Assembly: GCF_001570545.1 (NCBI RefSeq)
Contig: NZ_BBXD01000009.1
Span: 310,001-374,000 of the forward strand
DNA length: 64,000 nt
Origin: Herbidospora mongoliensis
GTDB taxonomy: Bacteria; Actinomycetota; Actinomycetes; Streptosporangiales; Streptosporangiaceae
Direction of reading: 5' to 3'
This document shows, one piece after another, positions 25,757 to 36,600 of the stretch (its first letter is position 1; every line of letters begins with the position of its first letter). A model generated the notes under the pieces. It saw nothing but the letters and a program-made list of their open reading frames with translations, did not search any database and had not been told where the DNA came from. The position numbers and the translations under genes are program-made.

Positions 25757-26353
25757 GTGCCCCGGATCTCGGCCGCCACGATCGGCGAGCACCGCGCGCG
25801 GACCCAGGAGAAGATCCTGGAGGCCATCGCGCGCCTGGCTCGCCGTCAGGGCATCGACGCGATCTCGATGACCGAACTGGCGGCCGAGGCGGGCATCACC
25901 CGGACCGTTCTCTACAACTACTTCCCGGACAAGACCGCGCTTCTGCTCGCTTTCACCGAGCGGGTGACGCAGTACTTCGTGGAGAGTTACGCCCGCGATC
26001 TGCCGGCGGACGCGTCACCTTCCATTCGGCTGCGGGCCTTCATCCGGCTTCAGCTCACCGGATTGATGGCCCATCCGCATCCCGGCGCGGCCGACCTTTC
26101 CGCCACTCTCGGGCCGGACGCCTATCAGCGTCTGGCGGCGCACGTCGCGCCGATGCAGGCCATTCTGCGGGAGATCATCCAGACCGGCGTCGATTCGGGC
26201 GAGTTCCAGGCCGCTGACGTGGAGGCTTCGGCCCGCGCCGTGCTGGCGGTGCTGGGGTCGGAGCGCATTCCGCTGACCGACGGCAGCCGGAGCCTGGAAG
26301 AGGCCGAGGAGTTCGTGTCGGTCTTCTCGCTGCGGGCGCTGGGGTCGGAATAA
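25757..26353 (+). CDS. TetR/AcrR family regulator, coupled to heme oxygenase
   Basis: 198 residues from GTG 25757. The N-terminal helix-turn-helix (TQEKILEAIARLARRQGIDAISMTELAAEAGITRTVLYNYFPDKTALLLAF) is a standard TetR DNA-binding domain; the rest is the ligand-binding helical domain. The one-base gap to the heme oxygenase stop implies coupled translation. The start was placed at the GTG after the heme oxygenase stop rather than at upstream in-frame codons. It probably controls its own operon; the ligand is unknown. Confidence 0.88.
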   Translation: MPRISAATIGEHRARTQEKILEAIARLARRQGIDAISMTELAAEAGITRTVLYNYFPDKTALLLAFTERVTQYFVESYARDLPADASPSIRLRAFIRLQLTGLMAHPHPGAADLSATLGPDAYQRLAAHVAPMQAILREIIQTGVDSGEFQAADVEASARAVLAVLGSERIPLTDGSRSLEEAEEFVSVFSLRALGSE

Positions 26354-26482
26354 CGCCCGAGCCGGTCGTATGGCCGGGCGGGCGGAGCCGTAACGAAAAA
26401 TCAGGCTTGTGAAAGAGGGACGGCGCTAAAGTCCCCGGCGGCGGTCAGCTATGATCGGCGCTTTGCCGCCGAATTGTCGGGG

Positions 26483-26770
26483 ATGGCAGTGTCCAGTCGA
26501 TTAGCGACGGTAATTGTCGGTGTTTATTACGCCGCCACCATTATCGCCTACGTGTTTTCCGAGGCGGTTTTCGGCTCCGCCGCGACCTGGAGTGACTTCT
26601 ACCGCGCGGTCGACGGCCTGCCGACCGTGCTGCTGCTGCTCGTCTTCATGGGGCTGCACGCCTGGCTGATCTGGCTGCTGCTGGTCCGGCCGCCGCTCGC
26701 GGGGCCGTGGTGGCTGCGGCCTGCTGATCGCCGGGCTGGTGTCCCAGATGCCTGTCTCCCCGGGGACTGA
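26483..26770 (+). CDS. Small membrane protein, possibly frameshifted at the 3' end
   Basis: 95 codons with two clear transmembrane helices (LATVIVGVYYAATIIAYVF and LPTVLLLLVFMGLHAWLIWLLLV). After about residue 70 the frame becomes basic and unstructured (LRPADRRAGVPDACLPGD), while the neighbouring frame reads GLLIAGLVSQMPVSPG, a better membrane-protein ending. A one-base indel near 26,715 would join them. Either a natural short tail or a frameshift is possible. ATG 26483 was preferred; TTG 26474 and GTG 26489 are alternatives. Function unknown. Confidence 0.5.
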   Translation: MAVSSRLATVIVGVYYAATIIAYVFSEAVFGSAATWSDFYRAVDGLPTVLLLLVFMGLHAWLIWLLLVRPPLAGPWWLRPADRRAGVPDACLPGD

Positions 26771-26813
26771 AATGCGTTGGTGTGTGGGGCTTCGAGCGGG
26801 CTAGCTTGGCCGG

Positions 26814-27485
26814 ATGACGGCTCACCTCGACGCGCTCTGCATCGACGCGCACGACCCGCCCGCGCTCGCCCGGTTCTGGGGCGGCCTCCTGGGCTGGGAT
26901 CCGGGAGACGACAGCACCCTCCTGCCCACTGACGACACCGGGTTCCGGCTGCGCTTCCTGCCTTCTGAGGAACCGAAGACCGTACAGAACCCCATGCACT
27001 TCGATCTGACGAGCCAGTCTCTCGAGCAGCAGCAGGAGACGGTGGCGCGGGCGCTCAAGCTCGGCGGGCGGCACATCGACGTCGGGCAGCTGCCGGAGGA
27101 GGAGCACGTCGTGCTCGCCGATCCCGAGGGCAACGAGTTCTGTGTCATCGAGGCAGGCAACAAGTTCCTCGCCGAGTGCGGGTTCATCGGGGCGCTCGCC
27201 TGCGACGGGTCGCAGGCGGTCGGGTATTTCTGGAGCGCGGCGCTGGGGTGGCCGCTGGTGTGGGACCAGGACGAGGAGACGGCGATCCGGTCGCCGCTCG
27301 GTGGGCCGAAGATCACGTGGGGTGGGCCGCCGCTGCCGGTGAAGACGGGGCCGAACCGGCTGCGCTTCGAGCTCTCCGGCGTGGAGGTCGCGTGGCTGGT
27401 CTCCCTGGGGGCGACCCTGCTCGACGACGGTCCGGTGGCGCTCATGGCCGATCCCGACGGGAACGAGTTCACCGTCTCACGGTGA
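26814..27485 (+). CDS. VOC family protein (glyoxalase/bleomycin-resistance fold)
   Basis: 223-residue protein with two tandem VOC modules: the first has LDALCIDAHDPPALARFWGGLLGW and ends ADPEGNEFCVIE; the second has GSQAVGYFWSAALGWPL and ends ADPDGNEFTV. Such pairs make one metal-binding cavity for a dioxygenase, isomerase or binding function on a small hydrophobic substrate. The reading frame ends 17 nt inside the convergent histidine kinase gene. Substrate unknown. Confidence 0.85.
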   Translation: MTAHLDALCIDAHDPPALARFWGGLLGWDPGDDSTLLPTDDTGFRLRFLPSEEPKTVQNPMHFDLTSQSLEQQQETVARALKLGGRHIDVGQLPEEEHVVLADPEGNEFCVIEAGNKFLAECGFIGALACDGSQAVGYFWSAALGWPLVWDQDEETAIRSPLGGPKITWGGPPLPVKTGPNRLRFELSGVEVAWLVSLGATLLDDGPVALMADPDGNEFTVSR

Positions 27486-28520
27486 AGTCCACGACGAGTT
27501 CCAATCCGCCGCCCGGGTGGGGGTCGGCGTGCATGAGGGCGCCGTGGGCGCGGGCGATGGCGGCGGCGATGGACAGGCCCAGCCCGGCGCCCTGGGTGCG
27601 GGTCGTGCCGATGCGGCGGAACGGGGCGAACAGGTCGCCGAACCGTTCCGGCGGGACGACGGGGCCGGTGTTCACCACGCGCAGGACGCCTCCGGCGAGC
27701 GTGATGTCGGCCGTTCCGCCCGGGACGTTGTGGCGCACGGCGTTGCCGGCCAGGTTCGTCACGAGACGGTGCAGCAGGGTCCGGTCGCCGAGCACCACGT
27801 AGGGCTCCGCCTTCGCGGTGACCGTCACGTCGCCGTGGTCGAGTTCGGCCACGGCGAGCCGCACCACCTCGTCGAGTTCGACGCCCGCGAGGGCGTCCAG
27901 CCCGTGTTCGGCCTGGGCCAGCACGAGCAGCGCGTCGATGAGGCGTTCGCTGCGGCGGTTGGCGGCCAGCAGTTTGCCCTTGATCGGGCCGATGTCGTCG
28001 GGCAGGCCGATCTCGATCGCGGCGCGCTGGACGGCGAGCGGGGTGCGCAGCTCGTGGGAGGCGGTGGCGATGAAGCGGCGCTGGCCCTCGACCGAGCGTT
28101 CCAGGCGGGCCAGCATCTCGTCGAAGGTGTCGGCCAGTTCGCGGAGTTCGTCGTGCGGTCCGGCCAGGGCGATGCGTTCGTGCAGGTTCGACAGCGACAG
28201 GCGGCGGGCCGCTTCGGTGATGCGGGTGACCGGCCGCAGCACGCGCCCGGCGAAGAACCAGCCGACCACGAGCGACACCACGGTCATCACCAGGATGGCG
28301 ATCCCGGCCACCTCCCACTGGTAGGTGACGACCTCCTCCACCAGGTGCGGGACCGGCGGCCCGACGGGCGACGGGCCCGGAAAGAGGGCGGGCGGGGCCG
28401 GCGGGAGCATCTTGACTCCGAGCCGGTAGTGCAGCGACAGGTTGACGCTGACCAGCAGCACGGCGGCGGTCAGCAGGAACAGTCCGGTGTACGTCAGCGC
28501 GAGCCGGACGCGGATCGTCT

Positions 28521-28524
<4 letters not shown>
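27469..28524 (-). CDS. Sensor histidine kinase of a two-component pair
   Basis: 351-residue membrane kinase. Two transmembrane helices (YTGLFLLTAAVLLVSVNL and VAGIAILVMTVVSLVVGWFF) flank a short Pro-rich extracytoplasmic loop of ~45 residues. Then follow a HAMP domain (RVLRPVTRITEAARRL), HisKA with phospho-His in ATASHELRTPL, and an HATPase with NLAGNAVRHN and GAGLGLSIAAAIARAHG. GTG 28524 overlaps the response-regulator stop (GTGA). The small sensor loop suggests sensing within or at the membrane. The neighbouring secreted S41 protease is a likely target, from a shared promoter motif. Confidence 0.92.
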
Positions 28525-30868
<2,344 letters not shown>

Positions 30869-30890
30869 CCAGTAGCCAGCCCTGACACCG

Positions 30891-30923
30891 CGCCGGTCCG
30901 GACGATCCTCGTCCGGACCGGCG
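30891..30923 (+). terminator. Terminator after the xylanase gene
   Basis: A perfect 15-bp stem (CGCCGGTCCGGACGA with TCGTCCGGACCGGCG) and a 3-nt loop lie 22 nt after the stop. There is no strong U-tract. Confidence 0.8.
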
Positions 30924-30939
30924 CCGTCGTATCGGCCCA

Positions 30940-30958
30940 GGGGTTACAGCGCCGTTAA
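30940..30958 (+). promoter_or_regulatory. Tandem GTTA box upstream of the S41 protease
   Basis: GGGGTTACAGCGCCGTTAA matches the element at 29196-29214 in 18 of 19 positions and lies 48-66 nt before the S41 start, suitable for binding just upstream of or at the promoter. It supports membership in the regulon of the adjacent two-component system. Confidence 0.55.
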
Positions 30959-31006
30959 TGATCGCGTTCACCGTCACGCAACGCGGGGCACGCGACAGTC
31001 GGCCGC

Positions 31007-32332
31007 ATGAAGAGAATCCTGGCCGCGGCGGTCGCCGCCGCGTTCCTGATCACCCCGGCCACTCCGGCCGCGGCCTCCGTCGCGCCTCCCGCGTGTACCC
31101 GTCCCACCGGCCCGCCGCCCGCCACCGCTCCCCCGACGAGCGTGGACACGCTCGGGCAGGCGTACTTCTGCGTGTTCGCCAACTACTACGGCGGACCGGG
31201 CCTGCGCAGTCAGGACCTGCTGAAGGACGCGTTCGCCTCCTACACCCGCAACCTGCAGAAGCGCGGCGTCGACGTCGCCGGCCTGCAGCTGCCCGAGCTG
31301 ACCGGGGACCGCGACGCCGACTGGGCCGCCGCGGCCGGGACGCTCGGCGCGGGGGATCCGGTGGCGCTGCGGGCGGCCATCGAGGGCATGGTCGCGGGGC
31401 TGCGGGACAACCACGCCCATTACGAGGTGCCGGAGCCGCGGCGCGAGGGCGGGCCGGTGGGCACCGGCATCGTCGGGGCGTCCGGGCTGAGCGGACCGGC
31501 GATCGATCCGACGGCCCGGCCGCCGTTCTTCATCACCGATGTCGTCGCCGACAGCCCCGCCGGCCGGGCCGGCGTCCGGGCCGGGGACATCGTGCAGGCG
31601 ATCGACGGGGTGCCCGTCTGGGTGGGCGACACGCTCAACCCGCTGCTGATCACGCAGGTCCAGCAGCCGTCGTACACGCTCCGGCTGAAGCGCCCCACGA
31701 CCGGCAAGGTGCGCACGGTCAAGCTCACGGAGGGGCCGATGAGCCGTCCCGAGCCCGCCGTGTCGGTCAAGGACGTCTCGGGCGCCCGGTATGTCCGGCT
31801 CCCCGGCTTCTACGAGGGCGCCGCCGACGAGGTGATCGCCGCACTGCGCGGCGGGCCCAAGAACGTCGTCCTGGACCTGCGCGGCAACGGCGGCGGCTCC
31901 CCCAGGGAGGTGGTGAAGTTGCTCGGCGCGTTCGCGCACGGCAAGGTCACCAGCTATTTCTGCAAGTACGACGGCTCGTGCACCCCCAACCGCACCGACG
32001 ACAGCGTGCCTCTCCTCGGCGCGAAGCTCGTCGTGCTGACCGACCGGCGCTGCGCGTCGGCGTGTGAGGACTTCAGCGGGGCCGTCCACGACCACGGGAT
32101 CGCCCCCACCGTCGGCACCCGCACGGCGGGCGCCGTCTCCGGGCCCGCCTCTCCCTGGCTGCTGAACGACGACACCGCGATCTTCCTGCCGTCGGTACGC
32201 CACCTCGGCCCCAAGAAGGAGATCATCGACACCGTCGGCGTCCCCGCCGACCACCACGCCCCCACGACCGCCCTGGACCTGGCCACCGGCCGCGACCCCG
32301 CCCTGCGCAAGGCGCTTTCGCTGCTCGACTGA
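31007..32332 (+). CDS. Secreted S41 family (C-terminal processing-like) peptidase
   Basis: 441 residues. Signal peptide (residues 1-~24), a helical N-terminal region with paired Cys, a PDZ-like segment at ~170-235 (FFITDVVADSPAGRAGVRAGDIVQAIDGVPV), and the S41 core at ~260-430. The core has NVVLDLRGNGGGSPREV and LTDRRCASACEDFSGAV; the latter holds the catalytic Ser in the usual SA-containing loop, and the Lys partner is less clear. Function: extracellular or surface protein processing, possibly in an envelope-stress response given the shared GTTA box with the two-component system upstream. Confidence 0.9.
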   Translation: MKRILAAAVAAAFLITPATPAAASVAPPACTRPTGPPPATAPPTSVDTLGQAYFCVFANYYGGPGLRSQDLLKDAFASYTRNLQKRGVDVAGLQLPELTGDRDADWAAAAGTLGAGDPVALRAAIEGMVAGLRDNHAHYEVPEPRREGGPVGTGIVGASGLSGPAIDPTARPPFFITDVVADSPAGRAGVRAGDIVQAIDGVPVWVGDTLNPLLITQVQQPSYTLRLKRPTTGKVRTVKLTEGPMSRPEPAVSVKDVSGARYVRLPGFYEGAADEVIAALRGGPKNVVLDLRGNGGGSPREVVKLLGAFAHGKVTSYFCKYDGSCTPNRTDDSVPLLGAKLVVLTDRRCASACEDFSGAVHDHGIAPTVGTRTAGAVSGPASPWLLNDDTAIFLPSVRHLGPKKEIIDTVGVPADHHAPTTALDLATGRDPALRKALSLLD

Positions 32333-32527
32333 GGGTCCCCCGGCCAGCATGGTGTAGAGGCCGAGGCTGATCCCGGCGGCGGCGAGGAGCAGGCACGCCC
32401 TCGCACCGACGCGACCGGCCTCCCGGCCGCTCGACAGACCCACCAGGGCCAGGGAGAACAGCGCCGCCGAGCAAACTCCGGCCAACAGCGACGCCACGAG
32501 CACCTTCCAGAGCACGTCCAAGTCCAT
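32333..32527 (-). pseudogene. Small two-helix membrane protein, truncated at its 3' end
   Basis: From ATG 32527 about 63 residues look real: VLWKVLVASLLAGVCSAALFSLALVGL, a short charged loop, then ACLLLAAAGISLGLYTMLAG. Small proteins of this type often follow pit phosphate transporters in actinobacteria, and a pit fragment lies directly upstream. No stop appears where the protein should end; the frame runs on antisense to the S41 gene for hundreds of codons. The S41 gene end therefore probably marks a deletion or fusion point. It may still be translated with a nonsense tail. Confidence 0.4.
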
Positions 32528-32539
32528 GATTTCTTGTCT

Positions 32540-32860
32540 TCACGCACGGGCGGGCGTGAGCCCGCCGGTCCACTCGTCGTTGACGTTGCCCGCGTGCACC
32601 GGGCGGGCGACCCAGGAGAGCAGGCCCGACAGCAGCAGCATCGCGGCGAACACCACCCCGACCCCCACGGTGCCGCCGATGAGGTCGGCGGCCGCCCAGG
32701 CGACGGCCCCGACCGCACCGGCGGCCAGCAGGGTGAACAGCCAGGCCACGCCCACCCCGGCCGCCAGGCCCAGCGCACCTGAGCGGTCCGCTTGACAGCG
32801 GGAAGCCGAAGTACCAGGTGATCAGATTCCAGGCCAGCCCGTTGACGATCCGGCGAACAC
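32540..32860 (-). pseudogene. Remnant of a PiT family phosphate permease
   Basis: Two pieces in different frames. Near 32843-32778 the sequence VNGLAWNLITWYFGFPLSS is the hallmark loop of PiT transporters (normally WNLITWYFGIPSSSSHAL). From 32755 to 32540, VAWLFTLLAAGAVGAVAWAAADLIGG, a second helix, and NVNDEWTGGL look like the transporter's C-terminal helices and tail. The ~300 residues expected before and between these are gone, and a frameshift separates the two parts. It cannot encode a working symporter. Identification of the first piece is strong, the second moderate. Confidence 0.6.
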
Positions 32861-32939
32861 CACAGGGAGCGTGAGGGCCCCCAGCCGACACCTCTGGATG
32901 AGTACCCGAACTCGGCACCATGCAGTTGGCCAAGCGACC

Positions 32940-33377
32940 TTATCTGGGGTGCGGGTGCCCGCTTCGGCCATAGCCGTATGCGGATGTTCCTCTAAGAGGA
33001 GGAGGCGGCGGCGGGATCTGATAAGGGGGAATAACCCTGATCTCCGGCTGTCCGTATCCATTGTCCATGACATACGGCAAGGCACCGACGTTTCTCTGGG
33101 ACAGTAACTGAACGATTTGATAAACCGCCCCAGCGTCGCCATGCGCGATGAAGGTATGGTCCCCGCTCGGCGACATCGTCAGGGACATATTTACCTTCGG
33201 TGCCTCCCAGTGAGCTACGTGGGAGCCGATCGCCGTGCGTGTTGCCGTGTCCAGAAGGACCGGTGCCGTCTGGTAGGCCGACTGATAGTCGGCGACCCCA
33301 GTGCCGGATCCCCGAAACAGACGAATCGCTGTCAGGCTGCCGATGATACTGATCAGCGCGACGAAGATGTACGTCAT
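32940..33377 (-). CDS. Hypothetical membrane-anchored protein
   Basis: 145 residues. N-terminal hydrophobic helix (MTYIFVALISIIGSLTAIRLF), a soluble middle of ~85 residues (APVLLDTATRTAIGSHVAHWEAPKVNMSLTMSPSGDHTF), and a Pro/Gly/Tyr-rich tail (IPPPPPPLRGTSAYGYGR). A good GGGAGGGG ribosome site precedes ATG 33377. Codon use is less GC-biased than in neighbours, consistent with recent acquisition. No family recognised. It lies beside decayed genes, so it may be part of an inserted segment. Confidence 0.6.
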   Translation of the reverse strand: MTYIFVALISIIGSLTAIRLFRGSGTGVADYQSAYQTAPVLLDTATRTAIGSHVAHWEAPKVNMSLTMSPSGDHTFIAHGDAGAVYQIVQLLSQRNVGALPYVMDNGYGQPEIRVIPPYQIPPPPPPLRGTSAYGYGRSGHPHPR

Positions 33378-33646
33378 AAGGCCCCTCCCGCCTCTCGCCT
33401 CGGCCGATAGCTGCCGAGATTTCTCTGTTGATCGCAGTTTCGGCGCTACAATCTCCCTATCAAATTCGAATAAGACTGTCCGAATTTCATTGGAAGCCCG
33501 AAACTTTCCGACTTACAGAAATGACGGTAGAGCGGACACCATACTTCCGATATCAGGGCTTACCCCGATACAACCCCGACGCAGGACTGATATTTCAGAC
33601 GAGCTGGAATTCCAACTCGCTCATATAAGGGATTTCCAGGGAACTA
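33378..33646. other. AT-richer intergenic patch
   Basis: About 270 nt without a convincing gene. From ~33,430 to 33,640 the base composition is clearly more AT-rich than anywhere else in the window. A 66-codon frame at 33428-33628 on the plus strand lacks a ribosome site and gene-like codon use. It may hold promoters for the hypothetical gene on its left; it may also be a scar of transfer. Confidence 0.4.
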
Positions 33647-36600
33647 TCACCCCTGAAGCGGCAACGGCCCGCCGTGGCCCGGGATGCCCCTGTCCGGCGG
33701 GATCGGCTCCTCGGCCGCGTCCTCGGCGGTGATCCCCCGGGCCCGGGTCTGTTCGGCGAGACGCCGGTAGTAGGCCCCCACCGCGTCGAGCGCCGCGCTG
33801 ACCGCGTCGAGCAGCGTGGCGCCCGCGCGTTCGACGACCTCGCCCTCGTGGACCTCGAACGCCTGGACGCCGGTCAGCACGGCCGCCTTCAGGTCGCGCA
33901 GCAGCCGCACGTCGTGGTGGGCGTAGGTGCGGCAGAGGGTCGTGACGTCGTCGCCGGAGTTCAGCAGGTCCTTGACGGCCGACACCGAGTTCCGGACCAG
34001 CCGGACCTCCGGGCGCTCGGCCATGGCGGCCAGATCTGCGTCGTAGGACCGGATGTCCCGGTCGGCGTCGCAGAAGCCGACGGTCCGCTGCCACAGGGTG
34101 CGCAGGTCGTCGCCGAGCAGGCCGTCGAGGTAGCTGACCAGGAACCGGCGGTGGGCCTCGACGACGTACTGGGCCTTGAACGGGGTCAGTTCCGCCGGGT
34201 CCTCGCCCGATGTGGTGGTCGTCGTGGTGAATCCGTAGTCGGCCGACAGCGCGTTCTCCATGCCGACCACCAGGTAGACGAACCGGACCCAGGTCCGGAA
34301 CAGCTCCTCCAGCGGCAGCGCGCGCAGGCCTTCCTCGGTCAGCACCACGCCCCACCGGGCGCCGAAGTCGAGCCGCCGCAGATGGCCGATCTGGTACATG
34401 GCGAGCTGCGCGTCGATCTCGGCGTGCGCGTGGTGCAGGACCTTCCGGTAGGCGGCGGTGGCGTCCAGGCCGACGTGGTTGCGGACGATGTGCGGGCCGC
34501 CGATGTGCAGGTGCTGGAACTCGGTGACGTCGAAGACCGCGCCGCCGATCGCCATCCAGTAGCCCGCCTCGGCGGTGGTGTGCCGGGCCAGTTCCGACAC
34601 CTCGAAGCGGGGGCCCTGCTGCGCGTGGCCCAGGTAGGTGGTGAAGACGTCCTGGCTCAGCCGTCCCTCGGCGGTCAGCCGGCGCAGGAACTCGGGGCCG
34701 TCGCCGGGCACGATCGAGGTCAGCGCGTCGATGACGGAGACGGCGAAGTTCGCGCTCCCGCACACGTAGACGTGCGCGCCGCGGTCGAGCAGGTCGTTGA
34801 GGTCGTCGGCCTCGGCGCGGATCACGTCGTCGACCCGGCGCCGCCGTCCGGCCCCGACGACGTGCCGTTCGCCGTCGAAGGTGACCGAGGCGTCCGCGCG
34901 GGAGAACGCCGTGGACAGGCGCAGGCGGCCCTCGGCCGCCGCGGCGTTCAGTTCCTGGTGCTGTACGAACTCCTCCGGCGTCCGGATGCCCAGGTAGAGG
35001 CGGTTCTCCCCCGGTCCGGTGCGCGCGGCGACGAAGCCGAGGAAGGGGGCGATGCCGGACCCCGCCGCGAACATGACGATCGGGCGGCCCGGGTCGGCGG
35101 GCAGCCGGAAGCGCGGCGTGGAGACGATCCGCAGCGACAGCTTGCGCCGGCCTTCCAGACTCGCCCGGCGCAGGAAGTGCGAGGCCGTGCCGCGCCGTTC
35201 GCGGGGGTAGGACCAGGGCGTGCGGGCGCTCGTGTAGTCGAGACCGGCGACCACCAGCCGGAGCGTCGTGGCGGCCTCGCCGGGGGGCGGGGCCGAGGCG
35301 ATCGAGTAGAGGCGGAAGGGTTCGGGCGCGATCACCCGGCAGAACGCGTCGGGCTCGTGGAGGTCGGCCTTCCACAGGCGGGTGACGTCATGGCCGCCCG
35401 CGTACAGGAGATTGAGGACGTCCCACAGTTCCCACTGGTCTTCCATGCGGGCGTCCACGACGCGCTGCCACGCGCCCGCGGCCGTCAGCCTGATGAGGCG
35501 TTTGGCCACCTCGCGGCCGATGGGCCTGATCTTGGCGAAGCGCAGCAGGGTGCGCAGGGGCAGCACGTCGACGTCGCCGTAACCGGCCCGGGAGGCCACC
35601 GCCGCCCGCCACTCGGGGGTGAGCGGCACCAGTTCGTCGCCGTCGGCCTGGAGCGCGGTGACGGTGCGGCGGACCAGCTCGTCGTCGTTCTCTGCCAGTA
35701 CGCCGACCCGGTCGCCGGGCAGGTGGTGGACGCCCTGGCCGGTGACGTCGAGGTCGAGGTAGCACGTCCAGGAGCCGGACTCTCCGGTGACCACCCGGCC
35801 TCTGCGGGCGGTGCCGTAGACGACCGGCGCGCCCACCGGGGGGCGGCGTTCCTCTCGGACGGTGGCGAGTTCGGCGTCGACCTTGTCCCAGGTCCGGTCC
35901 TTGAACAGGCCGGTGAAGCGGGCGCCGGTGGTGACCTGGCGGCCGACCTTGAAGGCCACTTCCAGGAAGCCGTAGGCCTTGATGCGGTGCAGCCCCATCC
36001 AGCCCCGGTCGCCCACGTAGGCGTCGAGCATGGCGTTGTAGACGCCGCGCAGGGTGCTGTCGCGGGTGTCCTCGACGTACTGGCGGACCGACACCTCGCG
36101 GAGCGCGGCCACCAGCTCCTGCCAGTGCCGGGGGAAGAAGCCGGCGAGGTAGGTGCTCTGCTGGCCGACCATCGAGCCGTATTCGCGGCGCTCCAGGAAG
36201 GCGTCCAGTGCGTGGACCTGCGGCTGGGCGGTGCCGCTCGGGCTGGGTGCGCCGTCGAAGATGGGGACGCCCGCCGTGCCGACCGTCTTGGCCCAGAGCA
36301 CCTGGTCGAGGGGGTGGCGGCCGCGCGGGTTGGGGTCGATCTGGGGATAGACGACCTGGGTGACGTACCGCAGCTGGTCGTGGATCACCAGCAGGGAACG
36401 CTCCAGCGCGGCCGGGTCGTCGGCGACGACGGCCTCCTGCGCCTCGATCATCGCTCCGAGCACCGGCGTGAGGCCCATCGCGAACTCGGTCGTGACCAGG
36501 TAGAACACGCGTTCCGCGGCGTTGTCCCAGGTCGGCACGAGCAGGTCCATGTTGTCCAGTGCCCGCGCCCCGGCGGGGTCGCGCAGCCGCCAGTTGTAGA

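Noticed and set aside
30974-32527. A single 517-residue minus-strand protein
   Set aside because: Only the first ~63 residues are membrane-protein-like; the rest is antisense to the S41 protease and low in complexity. Treated as a truncated small gene.
33428-33628. A 66-codon ORF in the AT-rich patch
   Set aside because: No ribosome site, no codon bias, no motif.
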